The notes beneath the pieces are model-generated. The model worked only from the letters and a program-made list of their open reading frames with translations. It was not told the DNA's origin and searched no databases. Below, one piece after another: positions 41,101-48,629 of a stretch of 64,000 bases of DNA. Numbering within the stretch: position 1 is the stretch's first letter; the number at the start of each line of letters is the position of its first letter. Source of the DNA: Chrysoperla carnea. Its lineage: Eukaryota; Arthropoda; Insecta; Neuroptera; Chrysopidae. The stretch covers positions 67,558,181 to 67,622,180 of the forward strand of contig NC_058340.1 in assembly GCF_905475395.1 (NCBI RefSeq). The letters are read 5' to 3'. The translations under genes were made by a program, and so were the position numbers.

Positions 41101-44100
41101 TTGTTCACAAATATTAATAATAAAATTAATAAAATTATTTTAATTATTTTTTGGTTCATTAAAATAAAAGCTTATTATTACTTAAATAAATATTTATTTA
41201 TTCCAAATTTCGCTCCCACCATAAATCTATTTTAAAATGTATACTTGAGAAGTTGCATAAATTTTTTTTTTTCTCCAAATTTATATATAAATGAAAGAAT
41301 AATTTATCTAAAGTATATTGAAGTAATTTTTTTAAAATTAATAAATTCGTTTGTTTATTAATTATTAATAAAAATAGTATATTTTTAAATAAATAAAACG
41401 ATAATGACGTATTAACCTCCGTTGAGATCGTGAGCCAATCGATTTCTATGGAAATTTGCGTTTTAATATAGTAAAAGCCAGCCGAGAAACAAACCACTTA
41501 TTATTATTCATGTTATTTTATCATTTCTCCGTGTGATGGCGCTACGAAAGCGAGGTGTTGGCGTCACGCACCCCCTAAGAATATACCAATATTACAATTA
41601 AGCATTGTAAATGATTTTTCAGCTTAAACAGAAATTGTAAATATAATCTTAGGATGATGTAGGAAGAATTCGGGGATATTTATGTTTAATTTCCTGGATA
41701 ATATAATACCTATAATTTCTATTTCAAGTTTAAAAAAAAAAAAAACACGTATGTGATATACATCGGATGTTTATATCCGTCATTAGATACCATTTTTGCA
41801 TAATATTAAAAAAATTTCTACAAGTTATTTATGATTCATTTGACAAAAATTAATGTCGGTTTTACCAGCAAAATTAAATTTAATTTATTGTTTACAGCAC
41901 CGTTTTTGTTAAATAATCAATACATACTTTAAAAGGCGTGAGTGGCTTCCTATTGGCGAGTCAACCAAACTTTCTCTTTACGTTTTTTTTTTGCAAGTGG
42001 TGCGTTACCAAATGAGCACGATAACACCATATTTAAACGCAGCAGGGAATTTATCGATCGAAATTCTGGATCCTTTTATGAATCGCTTTTAAAATTAAAC
42101 AGATTTAAGCATTTTTTGAAGGAATTCTAACAATTTATATGATTAACGTCCAGATCAAATTTCCAATAGATTGTTCGAGCTAGCGGCTGGTCTATTACTG
42201 CAATAAATTTGATTTTATAAATGTTGATACAATAAAATTCCAAAATTTATTTTCTTTTGGTTAATTGAAATTTTACAATGTATACATTGAAAATAAACTT
42301 CTGTTTAAATACTATAAAAGGTCATGAAACTAAACTCTGCCTTGTAAAACATCTCTACACAGAACATTTTTAACATAAAATATTACGAAGCTCCGTAATC
42401 GATTTTTAAAGCTGATTTTTATGCTTTTTTGATCATAATTACCCTATCCACCGAGCTTCATCAAATTCCAAATTTCATTTTTTCAAAGGGGATTTTGATA
42501 AAACTCAGTATATAAGGTAATTTTGACCCAATAAGTACATAAATCGGGTGCATTTGATGACTGGACGAATAATTTTTGAGATACGGATTAAAATCGATCC
42601 AATACTTGCGATATCCCAGAAGAAACTCTGCATCCAATCATTAAATTAACCTGATTTTTATACTTTTTGGATCAAAATTACCCCATCCACCGAGTTTTAC
42701 CAAATTCCAAAACAAAAATTTATAAGATATTTTGTGAAACCGTTACTATTAGTTGTTTTGTTTCAAATATACCTTCTAAGTTAATTGATTTTGTAAGAAA
42801 ATCTTTTATATTGGTTCTCCTTTCGAAATCTTAAAATGGGTATTTATAAGTTGCATTTCTATTTGGCAGGGCTTAGTACAGTGACCCTTGATCCAAATAG
42901 GTTTTGATAAATTAATAAACATATTACTTTCGTTAGTATGTAAATAAAAAAATACCATTTTATCTTTCAGAGACCCATAAAATGTATTTAAAAAAGTCTA
43001 GACTCTAAAAACAAATCTGTTTCATAAACTCCAAGGACATAAAAGAGATATTATTTTACAATACTGTCAACTATACTATTTGATTTATTTATATCACTTT
43101 TTATCACCTGGTACGGAAGTCTGCTTAAATATCTTCTAAAAAAATAATATTTTTCTATTACGAACTGTTAAAATTGGTAATGAAATCTGCTATGAGACAA
43201 ATCAGTAATGACACCTGCTGTATCCCCAAACGTAGTAAAAATAAACAAATGACTGAGTTAATTGTTGAAACACCCTATTCGTTGGATGCGTAGTCATGGT
43301 GGGGACAATTAAATCGATGCCAGCGCTTCCAGTGGATAATTTTGACGTTATGAGTAAATTTCAATTGTTTACAATGTAAAATAGTAAATGTCAACTTAAA
43401 ATTATTAAAAAATAACAAGTAATTAAACTTGTTGCATTAGAAATTGTATAAATATTTTTTAAATGGAATTTAACATAATTACTTATTTAAATTTATTAGA
43501 AAATAATATTCAATTTTCAATAAAATACATGAGAGTCGATACAAATTATGATTAAACAAATCGGGGGTGGATATAGTTTTTAGAGGCCACACTGATAACT
43601 TTCTAATTTATTAAATTTTTGTATGAATATTGATAAATTATAATAAACTAGCTGAACCGATCACGCGTTGATGTGGCTCAGTTATAATACAACCAAGTAT
43701 TTTATATGTCATATCGCGAGATCTTCCTTATTCCTTTATCAATTTTAATTTAAAGCTTATAAAATAAAATTGATATTGAAACACATCACCATCTATTGAA
43801 TACTTACACAAAATATAAATAATATTGTTTGAGGGAAATTTTATGACTCTCACTGCCATCTATTGAAAATTTATAGAACATAGAAGTGAATCCTTTTCTC
43901 TATATAAAACATTAAATTCACAATTTGAAAAAATTAACGGTCATTAATCGAGATAAAAATTATCCTATCTTATAAGTTGGACCAAAAGATACATATTTGC
44001 AAAATTTATTTGAAATCGGCTGAGTGGTTTCAGAGCTTAAAGTAAACGAGCATCGTGGCATCAGATTTGTATATATAAAAATTGCTATTATTTGTTGCAC

Positions 44101-47100
44101 CCAAAACTTATAATGGGCCGACATTTTTCACGATGCCCCAAGGCGGCACTTAAGGTATATCTGCCCGCAATGTACAACGTCTAACGCACCATAAAAATAG
44201 TACTTTAATTCGCAAAAAGGTCTGTTACAAAATACTAATTTTCTAAGCTAGATCACAAGGGTATTATATAACGATATTAGGAGTATTAAAATTAAAATGA
44301 ATTTTTATTATCGAGAGTCCAATTTTTTAAACCCACTTCTCTATTTAAATAACTTTAAATAAAAAAATTCTTATCATTAACACGAAATTTAGTCATTTAG
44401 TTCTAATCAAATAACAGAAAAGAAAAATAAATATCATTAGTCACAGTCACCTGGGATTTATTCGCTATTTAATTATACATTTAAAATTATTGGAATTGTT
44501 ATTTTTTATTTATTTTGTATGAAATTTGTTTTAAATACTTCATTAAAACGTTTATTTAAGGACTGTCAACTATTATTTAGTGATAAAGTCATTTTCTTTT
44601 ATATCAATCAAAAGCGGTTCTTTATTATCTAAAAAAATGTAAAACTCATTGAAAAAACAAGTGAAAACAAACTATTTACTGAGTTAATTGTTGAAATGCC
44701 TTGTATAGAAAGTGTTGAATGTCAGTGCTTGCATTATTTTTAATAAATTAGAAAAGTTTAAAAATCCAACACAATTATTGCCGCCATTTGTTTTGTTTTC
44801 GAAATTTTTCCAAAGTATTTTCTAGAATTGTTTTTCGTTCTTCAAAAATCTCTCACATGACCACTAGTTAAAGCTACCTGCAAATTTTCAATTGCCTACC
44901 TTTTATAGTTTTAGAGAAAATCAACACCCAAATTTTATCCTAATTTGCACCCTCAAGAGTAAACGGTGATGTTTACTAAAAAAATGCTTTAAACAAAAGT
45001 TGTTTATCTCTATTTATAAAATTCTTTGTACTGGATGACTGACTGACTGACGAATCAACGCACAGAAACTTTGAGAGTGTTTTCTTTGTATGACGTAGGC
45101 ATCCGATAAGAAAGCATTTTCCGAAATTCTACCTCTAAGCGGGTGAAATAGGGAATGAAAGTTTGTATGAAAATTCGTCATTTTTGAGTACACTACTTAA
45201 CTGATTTAAAAATTTTTTTACCTATAGAATGCTACATTGTCAGCAAATAAGATGAGCTGCATTTTTTTTAAATAGGGTTCCACACCAAAAAATTAAAACC
45301 CATTAAATGGTGAACAAAAGAGAAATTAAGTGAGGGTAAAGGAAGAGAAGAGAACGCTATTATCCAGCCTAAATTTCGCAGAAACATTCATACGAAAAAA
45401 CAACTTTCTAATTTAAAGTGTTCATCTATCGATTACCAGTTATGGAGTAGAGTGAGCTTTTCATTGAGCTTGAAAACCTAGGTCAAGCTTAATGTCTGCG
45501 TAAGATGTGCGCCTATACACCCAACATTTTTGACTTGAATCATTTTTATCGATAAAAGTTATTTTTCGACTTTCATCCTGTATAACTTTGTGCGAGTAGA
45601 ATCTGTCTACTTTACTCACCAAAAGTTATTAGAATCCATAATTGCAGAATGATTGAAAGATAGATTGAAACATTTTCCATAACAATCTTCCAATGGATTT
45701 TAAACTTCTTAATACCAGGCAGAGACCTGTGGAAATTCAACCAAGTATAAAAATATAGAAACTTAATTTAACTTTAGAATTATTTTATAATGCATATTTA
45801 AATATAATATCAACATTAAATTAAAATTACGAATGTAATTATCATAAATCATTTATAAACGTCCTTCAAAATGATGTAAGCAATAACCCTAAATAGGTCT
45901 TAGCTCCTAAATAGTAATTTTTATGTCATTATTACATAATAAAAACGTGCAAATAGAGCTTATATTAAATAATATTATTTTCAAAATGCGTAGTATGCTT
46001 TGTGCCTAGTAAAACTTCCCATGATCTGATCTTAGGACAAAGGGTAGTCTCGATTTACCCAAATATACCACCAATGATGGCATTGGTGGTATTTCACCTT
46101 AAATCTAGGAACATTTTACTCAATTCGTAAGCATCCGTTTCAATTAGTGTTTTTTTTTTTGCAGGGTAACGATCCAGAATACGATCGTGCACTTCAACAA
46201 TTTTATGGGCCATATCATGAATTTATCGATGTCTTATGTCGTGTAGCTGTTAATAACGATTGTTTAAATGAGGTCATGGTTAGTTTAAGTGCAATGGTTG
46301 GATTTGAGGCTGTACCACTTCATTCTACATATTTTCCAAAATTATGGTTGGATATTTTACGTTCGCAGGTAAGTTATTTTTATTCTAGACCCGTTCGTAC
46401 GGGGATTGTTGGGGGATCAAACCTCTTCCATTGAGAATTTCTCGAAAATAAACGAACTTATTGAAAAATAGTGATTGAATATCACATTTGGGCCACATAA
46501 AATGTTCTCGTACTCGAAAAAAGAAGTTCTTGTTTTTATTGACTTTATTACCTAACATGATAAACAAAATTGTGAACCCTCTCTTGGATTTTTCGAGATT
46601 TTAGCTAATTTATTGAAATTACGACAATGACCAGTGGGCCGATTTGATCCGCTTGAAGTTTGATGAACAATTCTGTATAATTTGAATTATCTATCGTAAA
46701 GTCACTCACACTAAATGAATTTATTCCAATAACAAATCCTTTGACCTCAAATATTTTCATTTTTTCTAGCATATTGATAGAAAATATGTTACAATGTTAA
46801 CATCATGCCAGCATTATTTTGTGGATTACGTCGAAGCTGTTTTGTTGGACGAGCGTGCTGCACTTAGTGTGGATGTAATTTTTGATTTCTTAGTAGCATA
46901 TTTTCCAAAAGTAAGTATCCTCAAAATGTATGAAAGGGGAAAGAATATGACAATATAAGTTTTATTAATTAATCGTTGATTTTTTTTATAGGTTGCGTCT
47001 CATGTATTAACTGAACAAAATTGTAATCTCATTGAAAGTTTAGTGAAATCTTTAGTCCAAACAATTGATGATGTAAATATAAAAACAACGGCATTTCGTT

Positions 47101-48493
47101 TGGCTGGAGATTTGAGAGCATTATTATTGGTGTATAGTGCTGCTCCACATTTGTTAGTTAATCAAGCGGCCCGATTAGTAGCACCTTTACAAACATTATC
47201 TGATAAAATTAGTACTGAATTATCAAGTTTGGATCAACAAGGTAACAATTATTTTTAATTTTTTAAGTTTTCTTTTGATTTTTTAACCCCGAACCAAAAA
47301 TAAACGTGTATAAGTTTAACTGGTATAAGAGTGTTTATCGGACTTACTTTTTGTGAATTCGATTAACAAAAATAAACATTTTCCAGTAGATTTGTATAGT
47401 CCAATATATTTGAAGATATTCTATACAGCTCTCTTCGAATTTATGTTCAACTCGGACTTATGTTTTGTGAATTCGATTAACAAAACTAAACATTCGCCAG
47501 TGGATCTGTATAGCTCAACGACATGAAAATAATGGACATGGACTCATTATTTCATCAGAGAATTTTGGCAACATGAATTGATTTTATAAGGCACAACTAA
47601 GAAGAGGATGCTAATACCATAAATGCCCCTTAATTAATTTAATTAAGTACCTCCAGTAATTGTTCCATAAAAAAAAATCATAAGCCACGCCTAACCCACT
47701 TTTACCAACATACTCTTTACTTTTTGATAGAATATACAGAATTTGACTTAAACTACTCTTCAAATTACTAATTCCCCGTCTATTTTGATAGAATGTATGT
47801 AAACAATTAACGCTGTTTGTTTGTTTTTTAATGTTATTTATTTTACAAAATATAGATTTAAATACTTCAACACCCTCAAAAAAACGTAAAAGAAATACAG
47901 AAGACACTGCCCAAACATCAGAAAAAATGAATACAACCTCAACAGAAAATTTAGTTGAAATTGGTGAAACATCAACAAGTAAAAATCCCACAGAAAAGCC
48001 CGAAAATTCCTCGATAGACAATAGTGAAAGTGATGATATTAATAATAGTAATAACAATTTAGAATCACCAAGTGACAAAGACAGTAACACTGCAACAACA
48101 GAGACAACAACAACCGTTGTAACATCACCAAAAAAAGAAACGACAGATGTGAGCACAGCATCAAGTAGTGGAACCAATAGTAATAATACATCACCGTCAA
48201 CAACCGTCCCATTAATTTCAAATACCACAACCCCATTAATAAATAGTGCATCCTCTACTTCGGGTGGTGGTGTGACATCACCAAATGATGATGTGACATC
48301 ATCAACACAAACAAACAAAAATAATAATAATAATAGTATGGAAGACTCATCTGATAATACAAGTTTTACATCAGATGATAATAATTCCGGACCTGATCGT
48401 AATTTACATAATCGTGTTGTATTTAATTTAAAATTATTACAATCGGTTATTAGTGAACTTGTTGTGTTAATTGAAAAGTGTGAAAATTTGTAA
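14117..48493 (+). CDS. USP34: Ubiquitin-specific protease 34 (USP34 / puffyeye), 32 coding exons
   Basis: Exons: 14117-14159, 14351-14447, 16003-16514, 16975-17109, 17804-18102, 18317-18727, 19157-19325, 19415-19472, 19594-19778, 19834-19957, 20020-20163, 20603-20756, 20823-20978, 21038-21165, 21889-24245, 24305-24516, 24876-25044, 25110-25336, 25775-27460, 27651-27830, 27943-28387, 28463-28716, 28789-28979, 29678-29855, 29931-30050, 30121-30237, 30708-30951, 31636-31868, 46165-46368, 46770-46910, 46992-47241, 47856-48493. Total 10,461 nt, 3,486 aa (human about 3,546). It removes ubiquitin from substrates; vertebrate USP34 acts on axin/Wnt signalling and fly puffyeye on Myc and cyclin E. The USP fold has Cys box TNLGATCYMAS (nucleophile about C1816) and His box GTADGGHYYSF (about H2078), so it is predicted active. 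The rest is helical-repeat scaffold, with an acidic run in exon 7, a ubiquitin-like segment at about 1165-1275, a poly-Asn stretch in exon 21, and a low-complexity Ser/Thr/Asn tail with a KKRKR nuclear signal near 3281. Intron 28 is 14.3 kb and hosts a lipocalin gene. Confidence 0.95.
14968..15530 (-). mobile_element. Truncated non-LTR retrotransposon 3' end, family L1x copy 2
   Basis: In USP34 intron 2 (14448-16002). On the minus strand it matches 21195-21835: caaggaaaggctagttcatc, then tgattactgggactttgc, cattcgactgtgcttactta, ggacgatgaaactctcata, ending in ggtaccactcttatgttt and an AT tail. That order equals the C-terminal RNase H/zinc-knuckle part and the 3' UTR of a Jockey/R1-like LINE. 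It is decayed and has no intact ORF. Confidence 0.8.
15721..15976 (+). repeat. 100-bp direct repeat before USP34 exon 3
   Basis: Copies at 15721-15820 and 15877-15976 share gcttttcctatgaga, aactcattcactt and ccaatctattga with about 80% identity and an offset of 156 bp. The second copy leads straight into the acceptor of exon 3 (16002). The first is followed by a decoy-like cctctttgcag at about 15827-15837. Confidence 0.75.
17571..17661 (+). repeat. Terminal fragment of foldback family F
   Basis: About 90 bp (ccactttaatctcttaat, gttcgttttgtagttaacca, aatcaaaaaataacttaaac) matches the left arm of the full foldback at 60092-60860. Only one arm is present here, in USP34 intron 4. Confidence 0.7.
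20480..20560 (+). repeat. Dispersed repeat C tail, copy in USP34 intron 11
   Basis: Contains ttcatccgtttaggagctac and gatgccaccgacagacacac then ataacacttc, shared with 8036-8130, 29090-29190 and 39600-39775. It is probably the conserved 3' tail of a retroelement or non-autonomous derivative. Confidence 0.6.
21195..21835 (+). mobile_element. Truncated non-LTR retrotransposon 3' end, family L1x copy 3 (longest)
   Basis: Fills USP34 intron 14 (21166-21888). An open frame at 21441-21704 reads RQIKLCLTTARPFDCA, then CRACMEDDETSLHVTCTC, a C..C-(E/D)-E-T..H...C knuckle typical of the end of Jockey/R1/I-type LINE polyproteins after the RNase H domain. It ends in a 3' UTR and a tattattatt tail. The upstream frame is broken by stops, so this is a dead, 5'-truncated insertion. 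Confidence 0.85.
25110..26650 (+). other. USP34: USP34 catalytic USP domain exons
   Basis: Exons 18 and 19 encode the catalytic core. The Cys codon of GATCYM is at 25202-25204 and the His codon of DGGHYYSF at 26426-26428. The zinc-ribbon-like CSQCGKK is near 26113. FNDAEVKPFD, the usual Asp/Asn region, follows near 26490. Intron 18 (25337-25774) splits the domain and uses a weaker AAG acceptor (tatcaag) before EesERKAYNP-like sequence. Confidence 0.9.
25387..25620. repeat. hAT-like terminal sequence in USP34 intron 18
   Basis: The stretch gcagcgtttctaaaaagtgt followed by a GC-richer segment (gcgataacgccccct) resembles the common hAT terminus CAGxGxTTCxxAAxxTG. A matching opposite end and target duplication were not located, so it may be a solo or deleted MITE. 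Confidence 0.4.
29085..29630 (+). repeat. Repeat C tail and diverged direct repeat in USP34 intron 23
   Basis: At 29090-29190 is a repeat C tail (atccgtttaagaactacgg). Next come two diverged copies of one sequence: 29170-29430 and 29457-29627. Both contain attgat(c/t)(t/g)caaccattac, aatgatac, tagtgacg and agtctgac-type landmarks, then tctgaggtgttacttggct versus tctgaggcgttaattggcta. The second copy has an internal deletion. Confidence 0.6.
33008..33300 (+). repeat. Dispersed repeat similar to 120-475
   Basis: Shares agaaataatattaagattta, then ttttgttc and catatctgtaataaaatt, with the left edge of the window, and ends cacggatcgagctag as that copy ends gcggatcgaactag. A short piece (cgagatctttcttattcctt) recurs at about 43718-43738. 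Confidence 0.6.
34799..40231 (-). CDS. ApoD/Lazarillo-type lipocalin nested in USP34 intron 28
   Basis: Exons (minus): 40231-40112, 38254-38038, 35145-34799; GT-AG, in phase, 227 aa. Lipocalins carry small hydrophobic ligands in a beta-barrel; insect ApoD relatives (Lazarillo, NLaz, GLaz) act in axon guidance, stress resistance and lipid handling. Residues 1-17 are a signal peptide. Mature sequence starts near GKCP, then the lipocalin signature YLGNWYEI (41-48). KILATDYINWSLVWSC (120-135) and FAWIYSRQPTL are the second and third lipocalin motifs. Cysteines 27, 61, 135 and 196 match the two ApoD disulfides. N-glycosylation sequons include NMT, NET and NYS. The last 20 residues (208-227) are hydrophobic and end VIYDV with no charged cytoplasmic tail, as in a GPI-anchor signal; grasshopper Lazarillo is GPI-linked. 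It lies opposite in strand to its host gene. The exact ortholog among Lazarillo paralogs is uncertain. Confidence 0.9.
35215..35530. repeat. GC-richer island, probable transposon fragment
   Basis: In lipocalin intron 2 (35146-38037), this 300-bp patch is clearly richer in G and C than its surroundings (for example agaggaagactacatctgtg, cagctcagttactgacctg). No sustained ORF is seen on either strand. Composition suggests a fragment of a retroelement; no second copy was noted here. Confidence 0.35.
36236..36370. repeat. Inverted relative of 5935-6110
   Basis: Contains tagaccttttcatcgattta and caagtaaagaaaataaat, the first in reverse and the second in forward sense relative to the copy at 5935-6110. 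This is a weak, decayed match to an interspersed repeat. Confidence 0.4.
37861..38019. mobile_element. MITE beside lipocalin exon 2
   Basis: Left terminus tggacgttcttatgcataaa (continuing to gaggga at 37891) and right terminus about 37984-38019 (tccctctttgttttatacat then aagaacgtcca) are inverted copies of about 31 bp; total length about 159 bp. The right end lies only about 18 bp from the exon 2 splice donor (38038|38037), inside intron 2. Confidence 0.8.
38300..38480 (-). repeat. RTE-like 3' tail, minus copy
   Basis: Begins cctaactaatattataaatg and continues gccgctgaaccaatttttat, the reverse complement of the common insect tail '...cagccgtttaggc...tttataatattagtatgg' found at 51885-51978. 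Also similar to 45090-45160 (gggtgaaatagggaatgaaa). Confidence 0.65.
38600..38925 (+). repeat. Dispersed repeat B, second plus copy
   Basis: Shares aaatattgatgctacgac, gtccattttcggttttctgt, gattactcaaaaactaaaaa, ggtcaattagatcttgggt and aaaataaacaacttttgttt with repeat B at 5159-5465 and the reverse copy at 6755-7020. It is the most complete copy in the window. It lies in lipocalin intron 1. Confidence 0.75.
39045..39081. repeat. Palindrome-containing dispersed repeat, copy 2
   Basis: Carries the perfect palindrome-like caattgactcagtcaattg and then tttgttttcact; nearly identical to 3655-3691. Confidence 0.65.
39595..39775 (+). repeat. Dispersed repeat C tail, longest copy
   Basis: Contains agctaagaacactc, ttacctttcaaacgaaacaa, ttggttcacccgtttaggcg, gatgccacatacagacagac and a terminal gttcgggggttaaaaa. 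The upstream half also occurs at about 20425-20475 (agctaagaacactcc, acctttcaaacaaaat). Confidence 0.65.
40440..40640 (-). promoter_or_regulatory. Candidate promoter/5' region of the lipocalin
   Basis: A GC-richer stretch 210-410 bp upstream of the lipocalin ATG (minus strand), the only such patch close upstream. It contains a TCAGT initiator-like motif (minus strand, near 40588). No well-spaced TATA box is evident. Placement rests on position and composition only. Confidence 0.25.
42405..42720. repeat. Local repeat with direct and inverted copies
   Basis: ctgatttttatgctttttt...taccctatccaccgag (42410-42475) recurs directly at 42650-42716 (ctgatttttatactttttgg, ccccatccaccgagtttta). Between them, about 42493-42550 is an inverted relative (gataaaactcagtatataag, ggtaattttgacccaataag). 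Alternating orientation suggests a rearranged foldback or satellite-like unit. Confidence 0.6.
43240..43270. repeat. Palindrome-containing dispersed repeat, copy 3
   Basis: aataaacaaatgactgagtt then aattgttgaaa, the reverse of the 3655 and 39045 copies. Confidence 0.55.
43310..43440. repeat. Dispersed repeat D, inverted copy
   Basis: ccagcgcttccagtggataa followed by ttttgacgttatgag and a segment matching 8400-8540 in reverse complement. It lies in USP34 intron 28, 35 kb from its relative. Confidence 0.6.
44660..44696. repeat. Palindrome-containing dispersed repeat, copy 4
   Basis: agtgaaaacaaactatttac then tgagttaattgttgaaa, reverse orientation relative to 3655-3691. Confidence 0.55.
45010..45270 (+). 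repeat. Interspersed repeat related to 16735-16880 and 51990-52100
   Basis: The right part (taactgatttaaaaattttt, cctatagaatgctacattgt, agcaaataagatgagctgc) matches 16795-16875 (atagaatgttatcagctagt, acatgggctatgtttta) and 51995-52065 (acattatcagcgagtaacat, gagctgtatttta). Three diverged copies exist in three separate introns or spacers. Confidence 0.55.
46065..46092. repeat. Perfect 12-bp hairpin near USP34 exon 29 acceptor
   Basis: ataccaccaatg (46065-46076), a 4-nt loop, and cattggtggtat (46081-46092) form a perfect stem, 72 bp upstream of the acceptor that ends the 14.3-kb intron. Confidence 0.7.
47339..47522 (+). repeat. 70-bp direct repeat in USP34 intron 31
   Basis: Copies at 47339-47408 and 47453-47522 both read cggactta(c/t), ttttgtgaattcgattaaca, then aaacatt..ccagt.gat.tgtatag. 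Offset is 114 bp and identity about 85%. This is an old tandem duplication in the intron before the last exon. Confidence 0.75.
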
Positions 48494-48623
48494 CAATCAA
48501 TTTAATTTATTTAAGTTTTTCATTTTAATTAATCATTCAAAAAAAAACATAATACTCTTCTTTTCTTTTCTTCGAAAATCTTTCAGACGCGGATCTAGGA
48601 TTCATGAAGAGAAACTACAATTA

Positions 48624-48629
48624 AATAAA
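48624..48629 (+). terminator. Candidate poly(A) signal of USP34
   Basis: AATAAA 131 nt after the USP34 stop codon. The assignment rests on the motif and distance. Confidence 0.4.

Larger units (their letters stand above)
31869..46164 (+). other. USP34 intron 28, 14.3 kb, hosts a nested gene
   Basis: Donor AAG|GTAAGT at 31868/31869 and acceptor tgcag at 46164. It separates exons encoding conserved USP34 sequence (LELAK | GNDPEYDRAL), both in phase 0. It contains the antisense lipocalin gene, many repeat fragments and long AT-rich stretches without recognisable coding sequence. Short open frames within (32381-33274, 41198-41497, 41942-42130) have no domain I recognise. Confidence 0.85.

Noticed and set aside
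41198..41497. 99-codon minus-strand frame in USP34 intron 28
   Set aside because: AT-rich, Ile/Leu/Lys-biased and no domain; it lies upstream of the lipocalin start with no splice link.
40440..41560. GC-richer patches as a CpG island or bidirectional promoter
   Set aside because: Small, and no second gene is seen; kept only as a weak lipocalin promoter candidate.
47611..48318. 235-codon open frame on the minus strand
   Set aside because: It is antisense to the low-complexity last exon of USP34 (47856-48493); the Val/Leu-rich product simply mirrors Asn/Thr/Ser codons.
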